From: Acanthaster planci
Taxonomy: Eukaryota > Echinodermata > Asteroidea > Valvatida > Acanthasteridae
DNA length: 64,000 bases
Reading direction: 5' to 3'
Assembly: GCF_001949145.1 (NCBI RefSeq)
Contig: NW_019091397.1
Coordinates: forward strand, 1,665,354 to 1,729,353
In this document: positions 1 to 10,907 of the stretch, in pieces
How positions within the stretch are numbered: the first letter of the stretch is position 1
Layout of the letters: every line of letters begins with the position of its first letter
Made by a program: the position numbers and the translations under genes
Notes under the pieces: generated by a model
Told to the model about the DNA's origin: nothing
Seen by the model: the letters and a program-made list of their open reading frames with translations, nothing else
Database searches by the model: none

Positions 1-198
1 ATCATTTCGGAGATGTAGAAGGCTAGTGAAATCGAAGTCTTGCGATATGCAGCGTTGTTGGAGGGAACATACATGTAACATTCTTCTTTGCAGTTGACCT
101 TGAATGATATTATACCACGAAAAAGACGTGATTATGAGGTGGATTTCCACAGGCTACTAAAATATTCTTGAAATATCGATTTTTCTCTCTTTCTGCAG

Positions 199-3100
199 GA
201 TGCGCCAATGTGGACCTGTGTTTACTGTCTTTTTCTTCTTCACTCCAGTCATTTTTGTGCTCGACCCCGATTTCGTCAAGGTACTTTTTTTTCACAGCTC
301 GATGGCTCGATTTGTTTTAATATCCATTCTGATTATTTTGGGGAGGATTACGCGGTGTGGCCACACCGCGTGCCCCCCCCCGCCATTACAAAACTTATTT
401 CATTTTAATCCAAGCAGGTTGGGATTCAGGCTATTCCTGTTTATTTTCTCGGATTTTCCCCATTACATCACTACAGTTAATCCTGAAAATTAATGTTTCT
501 ACCAAAGAACTTGGCCCCTGTATGTTCATTGAAGCTGTCGCACATAGAAGATGCCGTTTTCATTGGTACAAATCTTTTCATCGTGCGTGATTATGTGGAC
601 CTTGGATGAGATTTAAAGCTTTTCATGGTGGAGGTAGCAAGTAAACTAGATAGGTTTGTGGTAGCACCATGGATATAGGCCTATCTCTTTTTTGAGTACA
701 TGGTGTTCTGGAAAGAACCGGTGGTACTCAACGTTTCGGACAGTATGCTCTGTCCGGACTGTCCGAAATGTTGAGTACCACCGGTTCTTTCCAGAACCCC
801 ACATACCAAAAAAGAGATATATCCACAGTGCTACAGAAAATCTATCTAATGTGGACCTTGTTGGCAGAATCTCAGCGGCTTGTCCCTAGAAAATTTTGCA
901 TTTATCAGGTTATCTTTGGGGTTTATCAAACCGAGCTGAGAAGTTTCCTTATTCCAAGGCTTGTTTCTAACCTTTCGAGAGCCGGTTTATCCCCCACAGC
1001 CAAAAGAGGAATCTGGGCCTTGTACTAACCACTACGAGCAATTTCATCATATGTAGTGTGTCAATAAGTACTATGCATCATGCAGTGAAAAATAAGAGAT
1101 CCTATCATTTTAAGGCATACTTCAATACGAAAGTGGCACTCTTTTAATTTTATAAAAATCGCACCAAAATTTAAGCAAGACAGAAGAGTTTAAAAATCCA
1201 TTAAAAGTGGCGGGGAAAATCCTCGACGGAGAGATAAAGAGTATTCCGTCCACTGTACTTTTAAGGCTCAGTTAAAACTGTGTTGAGGTATCCATTTTCA
1301 GGACGTGCCTCTGAGAAATTTCTCGGTTTCTGGTCACAGGAACTCCTGTGTACGGACACGCACCCAAAGCCGTACGCGGCCTATAAGATTTTCATGAAGA
1401 TCCTTGGAAATCGTTTTCTTGGAAATGGCCTCGTCTCTGACGTCAACCCTGCGACGCATGCGCAAAAACGAGCTCTTTTCAGCCCCGCCTTTCACAGGAG
1501 GTAAGGTGATTGTTGTTGTGTGGTGTGAAACTTCATCCATAAGTCGCGCTGCAAGGTGCTTGCAGGATTTTTTGTGCATCGTTGTCATCACTGCTTATTT
1601 ATTTTCAATTCGATAACGTACTGACTGATTTTCATCAGTAAATCCGAAAGCTACTTCAAGAGGAATAAAAGCATGAAATGACGTATACAAAAATGGTGTA
1701 AAACTGAGCTAATCTGTTATTTGAGAAATGGAAGTGAATACAATTATGTTTGAATTTGTCTATAGTTTGCAAGAGCAGACTCTCTGGGTCGTAAATCTAA
1801 ATACTTAATCATTTGCACCACCAAGCCACTGATAATGAAGACCTTTTCCTTCAAATAATCCGTTTAGGTATCTTCAGGGCCTGATGGGACAGTTCAATAC
1901 AGGTGCAGATTTGCTGATTGAGAAATTGAGCCCCAAGGCTGATGGGAAGACCGAGGTTGTAATGCTAGATGAATTAAATGGAACCACGCTTGACATCATT
2001 GCGAAGGTAAAGACCGGTGGTACGAGGGGTGGTTGTGGATTGGTTTTCTTGAAGAAAGAACTCTACAATGGTCAAAGATCCCATTAGAACATTTGGTTGA
2101 AATGATAAATCAGTTGGATCAAACAGTTAAAGAAAAAAGTTTGTGCGCTTTACAGTAATTTTGTGACTGTTTATTGACAATGCAATATATCAAAATTAAA
2201 AGAGCGTACGGTGAAGTCAAAACAAACTTTCGCAAATTGTTCCAAACACCATAATCTTGTCTTTTTTTGTGGAACATACACATACAGTTGGGGCTGATCA
2301 GAATGGTGTTGTGTCTCGACAGAAAAGAGAGTTCCCTGACTTTAAAATTGACATTGAGTGTGTTTTAGCTTTTGAGTTACTTCTTTTGGATGCGACAATT
2401 TTCAGTATGTTTATGATTCCATTTAATCAAAAAATAGCAAACTTGGCCCTGTCATGATTAGTCAGATGTCAGTCTTGCTTCAAAATCCTGTCCGGATTCA
2501 CTTGCTGTCTTTTATGCTTATGTCATGTCCTGTATGTGGTGACAGGTTGCATTTGGGATGGATCTCAATGTCACTCTGGACGACAACTCTCCATTCAAGA
2601 AGGCAGTGTCCAAATGCTTTCAAGGGGCTGATGTGGAGAGAACGTTCCCGTTGACAAGGGTGAGTATTCAGGTTGCAGCGGCTAGTAGTGTCACTACGGT
2701 AATCGGCCCATGAGTTCAGGGAAAACTCGCGTTCTCTTCCACGATATCAGTCGTTGTAGCCCTAACATTCCCCAGTCCCCCGATTTGTGTACACGCTAGG
2801 GGTCAAATTTGTGAGTGTCCCGTATTAGATTCACCGATGTACAACCAGAGCTGCTGACTCGAATCATGTGACTTCGAATCGAGTTGGACTCGAGTCGCTA
2901 TTTTTGTGACTTGTGACTTGGCTTGTAAATACCAGCTTTGACTTGTTACTTGACTTGGACTTGCAAAAATGACTTGCCGCTTCCCTGTGTAACTGCACTG
3001 GTTTAAGGTCGTCAGAAATCGAAAAGAGCAATGTTAACAATACAGTGTAATGTAGAAAATCTCATTCTTAAGGCCAAATTTCAACGGGTTACATTGCAAT

Positions 3101-6100
3101 TACAGACCCTGGGTGCACTAACCGAGGAGATAGTATGTGAATGCATGTCAGTCCCTGGGCTACGAAATCGTATGAAAACAGTGGGGAGAAACTTTCAATA
3201 GTGGTGGATAGTAGATTGTTAACTCTCTCCCTGGGGATCATGATTAGATATAGTTTGCTTGAGGCCGGTGTTTTAACAGGCACACCGTGTCATTTTTTTC
3301 GTCTCTTTTTTCTCCTTCGTTTCTTAGTTTAGTCCATTTCCAGCCTCTCGTAAAATTCGAAAAGAGGTCCGAGACAGCCTACACTTCCTCCGCGAGACAG
3401 GCCGTCAGTGCATTGAGGAGAGGCTACGAGCCATTGAGAAACAAGAAGATGTGCCGAATGACATCCTGACTCACATCTTGAAAGAGGTCGATTGTTTCAA
3501 AGGAGAACAGGCGATTGATGAGGAAGGACTGATTGACGAGTTTGTTACGTTTTTCATTGCTGGTGAGAAGTTTCTTCGCGCCTCTTTTTAATTGAAAAGT
3601 TTGGTCCTTCAATCATGATTTTTAGCGTAAATTAGAAGTGTGAAATAACTTCAGGTATTCTGATTTTTTGCCGACTTTTTTTGGACTGCCAGATTAATCG
3701 TTGGTCCTGTCTCTAACCTGGACAGGTCAAGAGACAACTGCCAATCTTCTGAGTTTCACATTGGTGGAGCTGGGACACCACCCAGAAGTCATGCATAGGT
3801 ACTCGTATAGCGCTAAGTCAGTTGACATATTATTATGTTCTAAATTTGCGAGGTTTAGCCAGGAACCTCAAAAGACAGTGAATGAGAAAAACTGAAAAGA
3901 ATGTACCTACTTTGGGAAATTTGGATCTGAAGGTTGGAATTTTAAAAAGACAAATTTCAAATTCTTACTTCGATAAGGTAACTATCGAAAAGCCTTTGTC
4001 TTTCAAAATTAATCTTTTACAGCTTCAGTCCACCGTTACTCAATATAGCCTTAATGATGCGCAAATTTTATTCAAACGACATCAAAGCAGGTGGGATACC
4101 ATGTGGCTTAAGCTTACGTTGGTCTCCTCTTTTATATTCTACTAACACCCACATATATCCGACTTTTGGCTGTAGACTGAAAACAGAGATTGATGCAGTT
4201 TATGGAGACAAGGAATTTCTTGAGTACGCTGACATAGGTAAATTCACCTATATGATACAGGTGAGACCTTTTCAGAATCTAGACCACTTAAGGTGATTGT
4301 GTGGATTATTATTTTTTATCCAATTATTTTTTATCCAATGCGCCTTTTAATTTCTATAATGTATCTCAGTGAAACATAACGTGCAAAAGGCGAAGAGTTT
4401 TAGGCTGTAGGATCTTGTTCTTAAATCTTATGGTACAGCCGCGTGTTTCTTTCACAAAGGTCATTCCATGTGAATAGTAATGGTCGAGTTTTTTTACGAC
4501 CGAATAAAAAAAGGTATCTGAAATGGATTGCTTTCGTCAAGTATCTTTCGACAATTTGCCTTGCAAAAGTGTTTCTAAATTTCAGTTTGCCGAAGGGTTT
4601 TAGACCGATCGATGGCCTTGGAGTGACAAGTTATGTGTTGGCATAGGCTGCGGTAAGGTTTTCTTACTTGCGTCTTCACGTACGTTCTCTGGGCTGTACA
4701 CATTGTAATGTCCCAACTTTGTGTTCGTTTAAATCTGAACAGAATGAAAGTGCTTAGTCTGATAACATCCGTCTGTGACATTTTAAATGAAGGATATTGG
4801 TTTCATGAATTCATTACTTTCGCTTCCTGTTTAAGGTTTTCAAAGAATCGCTTCGTCTGTGGCCTCCAGTGGCTGGAACGAGTAGACAATTGGCTTGTGA
4901 CGTCACGGTCAAAGGTTATAAGCTTCCTAAGGGATCACTGGTGTTTGTACGTTTTGTTAAAATTACGTTGGTCGTTTATAACTTCCAGAATTCCATTGTG
5001 TCACAGAGATTGATGACACGAAAATGAAAGCCTCCTGATAGATTTCCACATTTTCGAAATTGTGAATCTGTCAAGCTAAATTATTTTTTCAAATTAAAAA
5101 ATGAATTACTTCAAAATTTATTTGATGGGCAGTGTTCTAGTTGAAGTAGTAGCGTAAAACGTTTTTCGAAACGTATTTGTTTCATAGTCTGTCCTTCCTG
5201 AAACAAATGTTTCTGTCTGATTATTCTACCTCAAGCCGAATACTTACGCGATGGCAAGGATGGAGGAGTTTTTCCATGATCCGTTACAGTTTGATCCCGA
5301 CCGCTTCAAAGCCAGTGATGACAAGTTAGTTTAATCTATGGATTGCTTTTCCTTTAAGATGCAAATGCAGTTTTCTCACACGCGTCAGGCAACAGCGGCA
5401 CTATATCCACTGATGTTTTGTCCAAACCTGTGGCATTGCTAAGAAAGCTGGACATTCCCAGGAAGTGCATGTATATATCGTCCTTATTACAGAGTGCTTC
5501 TTGGTAGGCTGACTTGTCGCTTGAGTTGGTAGTCTTTCGATGGTAGGTAAATAAATCTTTCCCGCCTTGATCTCGTGTGTTAATCTGTGGCGTAACTGGG
5601 GGGGGGCACATGTGGCATGTGTCCCCCTCCAGCGTATGGCCATGCACCTGCTCCCCTCCCCTGCATTTGAAATCTGTGAATAATGTATGAGCCCCGGTCC
5701 CCCGGTCCTATACGCCACTGCACGGCGTTGATTATCAACCAGTAATTGTTTCTTTTTCATTACTTATTAATTGACACTGCACTTGTATCTCTCTGACAGA
5801 CCACAGTATGCGTACTTTCCGTTCTCACTCGGTAGTCGTAACTGCATTGGTCAGCAGTTTGCTTTGGTAAGTGTGCGCATGTTTGTTGAGATGTTGCAGG
5901 TATTGATTTGCAGTTAGAGATCTTAATTCCATGGCATGATGAACAAAAACACACACATTCATGAATTTAAGCGTGGCTTGGTGTAGTCTACTATGAGCAA
6001 ATACCGTGTTTCTAGGCAGATTTCCAGTGCATACTCCACACAGCGAACACAATTATTGATCACGTGGTACTGGTGTATTTGCCGCCACCAAGCATTCCAA

Positions 6101-6525
6101 GTGTCTTCCATTGAGGATTTACTGAGTGTAGACTCATTATGCGTCTACTGAGTCTGAAAAGAAGTTATTGATAATGTAAGGGCAATTCCATTCAAACGTG
6201 GAAAATTATGACCTTATGATCGTAGGCAGTTTTTAACCAAATAAGAGGTCTTTTTCTGAATTATAAGTGATATTGAAAGCAGCAATAGCGTGGCTGAATT
6301 TCCACTTTTGCGTGGAATTGCCGGTACCATCTTTGTTACAAGCTTTGTACTGACCAAAACCTCCATCTTCCTTTTTTTTCCAAGATCGAGGCCCGTGTTC
6401 TGCTCGCCAAATTGCTGCACAAGTTCAACTTTAAACTTGTTCCGGGCCAAGGATACGGAATACTGGACGAGATCACTCTGAAACCCAAAGGAAGATGCAG
6501 AAACTACTTAACGCTTAGGGAATAG
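199..6525 (+). CDS. CYP46A1: CYP46A1-like cytochrome P450 (cholesterol 24-hydroxylase family), 3' part
   Basis: Eleven exons with GT-AG junctions and consistent phases: 199-280, 1340-1500, 1868-2006, 2546-2659, 3328-3562, 3726-3798, 4176-4260, 4836-4946, 5236-5324, 5800-5866, 6385-6525 (stop TAG). They encode about 431 residues; the first ~80 residues of the usual ~500, including the membrane anchor, lie left of the window. P450 hallmarks are visible: I-helix AGQETT across the 3562/3726 junction, K-helix KESLRL (ExxR) after 4836, FDPDRF before 5324, and the haem loop FSLGSRNCIG in exon 5800-5866, where Cys is the iron ligand. CYP46A1 hydroxylates cholesterol at C24 on the ER membrane. The CYP46 call rests on family-typical stretches such as FFHDPLQFDPDRF and KLVPGQGYG; a related CYP4/CYP3-clan member cannot be fully excluded. 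No frameshift or stop was seen in the exons. Exon 2 start was set at 1340 because the upstream AG at 1301 gives the wrong phase. Confidence 0.88.
640..857. mobile_element. Fold-back MITE, copy 1 (in CYP46A1-like intron)
   Basis: Long imperfect palindrome. The left arm (about 640-740) contains GGTTCTTTCCAGAA-type and GGTGGTACTCAAC motifs that recur inverted in the right arm (about 752-857). The outer parts also pair (GTAGCACCATGGATAT versus the complement of ATATCCACAGTGCTAC). The loop is about 20 nt around 745-755. No coding capacity. A second, right-truncated copy lies at 11626-11745, which shows this is a dispersed family rather than a local palindrome. Confidence 0.75.
2862..2985. repeat. 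Degenerate GACTTG-rich simple repeat
   Basis: About 120 nt built from variants of GACTTG, TGACTTG and GACTCGAGTC, lying in a CYP46A1-like intron. It looks like an old, decayed short tandem array. No coding or structural role is visible. Confidence 0.55.
5583..5722. mobile_element. Short non-autonomous DNA element with GTGGCGTA ends
   Basis: The left end CTGTGGCGTAACTGGGGGG and the right end (read inverted) CAGTGGCGTATAGGACCGG form imperfect terminal inverted repeats around about 140 nt of non-coding, G/C-run-rich sequence. Ends of the CAGTGGCGTA type are common on hAT-like MITEs. No clear target-site duplication was found, so the superfamily is uncertain. Located in a CYP46A1-like intron. 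Confidence 0.45.
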
Positions 6526-7944
6526 AGAATTTCGCTCTAGACAACTCGACTAATGAGTTTGACCATATTTTATCACGTGTAAATTAGGCCTTTTCAGACG
6601 TAAGATTTTCAAATGAAATATGTCAAAAGAACTTTTTGATGACGATTTGCTGCGTGTACAGTTGTCCTTTTATTTATTATTTTTTATTTGACTCTTGATT
6701 TCATCGGTTCGGAATGTTTTAAATGTAACACTCTTAATGGATTTTTATGTGGGTACTGTAAGTCAGGATCTAATAGTGGCTGTCTTCAGTGGTGACGGCC
6801 TGCATTAAGCACTTTGTTTTCATCAAAACGCCACTGCGCAAGTCCCCCAACGACAATAAATGAGTCAGTCACACGTCACGTCGTGGGATAGGGAGCTAGA
6901 CACATGTCAAGAAATAATAACGGGGAGCTGTTTGTCAAAAATTGCATGTTTTGTGTCAGTAGGGGCCTACACATATGGCAGCATTATTTCCTGCCCGATA
7001 TCCAATATTATCACCGAGATAATGTTGTATAGCCACTGTACTTTTTTTCATTTTCCAATTTTTTGGGTGGGGGTATGAGCCAGTAGCCCATCCTCGCGGA
7101 CTGATACCCTTCGCGATGTGCGGTAAAGGGGGACCCCCCATGTGATGCACAAGCTTTATCCTAAGGCCTACTGCACCCCCCTCGGAAACCTGAAAGAATT
7201 CCAAAGATTGCACCAACACAGAAGAAGACACAATGAAGGAGGCGTCCCCTTTGCCGCGTATCGTGCATCGTATGCCGGGACTGGCTGCCAATGTAGTTCC
7301 GTTGAGCATTCTCTTTTGGTAAACGGAATGCTTTCAAGGTGTCGTTGCCACGGTTAGGTTCAGTTCCCACATCTTCCCCAACCAGACTACATGATAGTCT
7401 TTTTTTTGAGAGCTGGTTCAAAAATTGTCAAAACAGAAAAGTCTAGTCAGGCGCTCTCCTACCAATCAAGATACCGAACCTGAGAGCGAGGTGTTATAAA
7501 TACCACCCCACCCCTTTGATTTACGTGCAGGGTTTTCGGAATCTGGTTTTCAAAAAATACGCTTAATTGACGCAGCCTCAGTGCATAGTAATTTGGCTGG
7601 ATTCTTTCCTTGTTTCCTTACATTCCAGTGTTCGCAGTGACTGAGAAAAGATCTCTGTCAAATGAGCTGTCAGACAGATTACCAAAATGCCATGATTTGA
7701 GTTTGGTTCTGCCTTGAAAATCAGAACAATCAGAGCAATGTGTGACTTAAATGTATAGAACAGTTATAGTGAATCAGAAATAGTATTACAAAAGTTAAAT
7801 TTTATTTAGAAATGGAAATATTTGTTTAATTTCCAGAAACAACTCACAGTTTGTAATAAGTTGCTACCGTTAAAGGGTTAGGTATTTGAAGAAATCTGAT
7901 ATTGGTCAGTGGCATACTTAAATTCAGCTTCTAATAGGCAATCA
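6526..7944 (+). other. CYP46A1-like 3' UTR and intergenic sequence
   Basis: Begins after the P450 stop codon. AATAAA at 6855-6860 is the best candidate polyadenylation signal, giving a 3' UTR of about 350 nt. The remainder to 7944 holds C-run-rich and A/T-rich sequence with no recognisable gene. Confidence 0.5.
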
Positions 7945-8880
7945 TAAGAGGTCTTTTGAATTGCCCAATGTTAATAAATCTTCCGGTGAAATAGCAAATG
8001 ACCTCAGTGTACATTTTTCTTGGATTTGTTCAAGTTTGCCGCCCCTTGATTTAAATTCTTCGACTCCAATACTTACCAGCTGTTTCTTTGCCTTCACGGG
8101 TAACCCATCAACAAGTTTACAAGCGGCTTCGTAAATGGAACCTATCAAAAGCTGGTTACCCTGGAATTTGTCCAGTTAAGCTTTTAAAGGAATTTGCTTT
8201 TGAAATATCATTTCCATTAACTCACATTTTAATGCTTGTTTGGAAGCTGGCTGTTTCCTTGAAATTTGGAAATGAGCATCTGTTTGTGCAATTCCAAAAA
8301 CTACTCCGGTTATTAATTTTGATCAGTTACGCCCAATTTCAGTTACTCCTATTTTGGCAAGACTTTTTGAAGGTTTTCTATCTGAATGGGTGATGGGTGA
8401 TTTCAAGAAGTGGATTGATTTACTACAATTTGGAAGTATGAAGGGTTGTTCTATAGAGCAACTTGATAAGTATACTGGATACAATTCACCAGGGTCTAGA
8501 TAAATTGGGGAATTATGTTAATATGTTTACCGTAGACTTCAGTAAAGCTTTTGACCGAATTAATCACGCTATTGTTATTGAGAAATTGGTTCATCTGAAT
8601 GTTGATCGAGCCATCTTGCCTACAGTATGCAGTTTTTTGAGAATCGTAAACAAGTTGTCCGTTTTAATAATGTTTAACAAGCATGATGGACCTTACTCTT
8701 GAAGTTCCACAGGGAACAAAGTTGGGCCCTATTTTGTTTCTTGCCGTGGTTAACGATTTAGCTTGTAATATACCCAATCGCTGGAAGTGTGTTGATGATT
8801 TAACTGTTCTTGACGTTATTCCTAAGGATGGTAATTCAACTGTCTTCTCAGAGTATACACCTGGGCGCGATCCCACCTGA
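7945..8880 (+). mobile_element. Non-LTR retrotransposon (LINE) reverse transcriptase fragment, broken
   Basis: Decayed reverse transcriptase read in several forward frames. Recognisable pieces: LLKEFAFEISFPLTHIL (about 8188-8233, finger region), VDFSKAFDRINH (about 8532-8567, motif A with its catalytic Asp) and VPQGTKLGPILF (about 8704-8739, motif B). The fragment ends with a degenerate motif C in which only VDDL is left (about 8792-8803). At least two frameshifts separate the pieces. The family is CR1/Jockey-like by these motifs. No endonuclease domain and no 3' tail was found, so this is a dead fragment between CYP46A1-like and FIBP. Confidence 0.75.
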
Positions 8881-9550
8881 AATGACCCAGTTATAGCAAG
8901 GGTTCTTGGAAGTGTTGGGTCCCGGTGAACGTACATGGTCTATCACGGGGACCAATTAAGACTTCGAACGGCCTTTGTTGGTTGTTGTACCGAGCGCTGA
9001 ATGGAGCCAAGTTGGTCCTCCAAGGTAGAAACTCATTTCTCCAGAGAGAAATATACATCATTGGTGTCGGAAGGCTTGTGATGTGTGGGTTTGTTAATTC
9101 CCAGTTTACACGATTCAACATACACTTCGGACAAGTCACCTACTTCACCTCCTCATTGGCTCGATCACAGATGGCCTTCTGAGTACGCTTGAACCATTTG
9201 ACGTCGTCTAAAGCCGCTTTGAAATACACAAATCATTTGTAGTTATGACACCTGAGCCACTCAAAGGTAATGCGTTAATATGTATTTATAAAAATAAGTA
9301 ATTAAAATTAGACAGTACGCTCCAGAATTTTAAAATACGAATTCATCTATCAACAGGTATTTCCTTTCTTAAAATACAATTTAGTAATAATATTTTCATG
9401 GAATCAGGAATAATAAGCCTACCCATAATGAAAGATTGTGTTTATAATAAAGTAAGTAGAGGAGAAACAACACAAATCACAATACCGATAATCTTTTCAT
9501 GACAGGAAATTTTCTTCTTACTTGAATAACTACGTTCAGTTACTCAATCA
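8881..9550. other. Intergenic sequence without recognised features
   Basis: Unannotated sequence between the LINE fragment and the satellite. The part from 8881 to about 9180 may be the 3' flank of the LINE; the rest is A/T-rich. No conserved coding signal was seen. Confidence 0.4.
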
Positions 9551-9835
9551 AAAAGGGAAGAAAAAGGGAAGGAAAGGAGAGGAAAGGAGAAGAGAGGAGA
9601 TGAAAGGAAAGGAAAGGAGAGGACAGGACAGGACAGGAGAGGACAGGACACCACAGGACAGGAGAGGAGAGGACAGGACAGGACAGGAGAGGAGAGGACA
9701 GGACAGGACAGGAGAGGACAGGACAGGAGAGGACAGGACAGGAGAGGAGAGGACAGGAGAAAAGAGGACAGGAGAGGACAGGAGAGGACAGGAGAGGAGA
9801 GGACAGGACAGGACAGGACAGGAAAGGACAGAGAA
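9551..9835. repeat. GGACA/GGAGA pentanucleotide satellite
   Basis: About 285 nt of interspersed GGACA and GGAGA pentamers (also GGAAA at both ends), strictly purine-rich on the + strand except for the C of GGACA. Because the unit lacks stop codons in most frames it creates long spurious open frames on both strands. The mixture of two pentamer variants in changing order suggests growth by slippage and unequal exchange. Confidence 0.95.
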
Positions 9836-10789
9836 TTTGGATTTGAGGGTGGTGGGGTTAATCGAATCACATTTAGGGATTTGATTGGCAAGTGTTGGAC
9901 AGTTGCGGATCCTTTTTGGCCAGCAACTTGAAAAGGGTAACAGAATGATTGTTTTGGGCCAAATTCTGAAAATGTGTTCAATGTGCTGGAAACTAAAGAA
10001 CAGAAAGTGAACTTTTAATTGAGGCACGTTTTTGAGGTTTTTTTATAGTATTCATCTATAATATTCCAAACTAGTGGTGGGATTTAGCAATAGCCAAAAG
10101 GACTTATGATTTAAACACCATAGCTTATACCGCATTGCCGAAAATATACCACGTGATGCGAGACATCCATCAGGTAAATATAGTATCATCTACGGGGGTG
10201 GAGCGCTTGCTTCCTTCTGAAAGAATGAAGTATGTGTATTTAAGGAGAGAAAGAAGAGGAAATATGGGATGCACCCCCTCACCGTTTATAGCAAATTTGC
10301 TATTAATGCTTCCCCAGAAAGAGCCCCGCCCCCTCCTGCCCACGCACATGGCTGCATTGAATCAGTAGGTATCAAATCAGACATAAAAAACGAGGTCAAG
10401 ATAGGAGGAAGCACCATGGCCACGGTAACAGATGACCAAAATATATGTATGCTTTACAGCCATTGATCTCCACTATTTTTATAATCATAAGGTCAATGTT
10501 CGCAGCTTTTCAAAACAGTAGAGCGCCCTCTTTCAGCGATTCTCCACCTGTATGTTCGTCACGTACTTTCAAATTTCGGCTACGTTTCATTGAAATTTTT
10601 TTAGGAAATTCAAATCAAAGCCACTTTGCTCGAAATAAATTAATATGCTTCTTTATTTGGATCCAAAAGATATATTTTGATAATTATCTGGCACAACATG
10701 AGTTAAAACTTCCAAGTTGAATCAGGTTGGATGAAGAAATCACTTGAAGCCGCATTGGAAACGAAGCCAAACTTTGGAATTTCATTTAA
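9836..10789. other. Intergenic sequence upstream of FIBP
   Basis: No gene, clear repeat or conserved frame was recognised. It holds A/T-rich sequence and ends at the G/C-richer FIBP 5' flank. Confidence 0.4.
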
Positions 10790-10907
10790 ATGACACCGTC
10801 ATGGCGGCGCCCTGTATACAGACGCGCACTTACTGATGACTGATTTTCCGACGTAGCCAGGATCTAGGAAAGCGTTCTGGGTCTAGCCTACCCACTGTAA
10901 TAGAAAG
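10790..10907 (+). promoter_or_regulatory. Probable FIBP promoter and 5' UTR
   Basis: Locally G/C-richer sequence directly before the FIBP start codon, with CATGGCGGCGCC at about 10800, which resembles the ATGGCGGC core often bound by YY1 near housekeeping starts. No TATA box was seen. The transcription start is not determinable from sequence alone. Confidence 0.4.

Noticed and set aside
1302-1339. Alternative start of the second P450 exon at the AG of 1300-1301
   Set aside because: It puts the downstream conserved P450 sequence out of phase with the previous exon; the AG at 1338-1339 keeps phase and gives the expected spacing.
9522-10027. Long open frames on both strands (Cys/Leu/Ser/Pro-rich or Gly/Glu/Asp/Arg-rich repeats of up to about 159 aa)
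   Set aside because: They are produced by the GGACA/GGAGA satellite, which lacks stop codons in most frames. No start context, homology or splice structure supports a gene.
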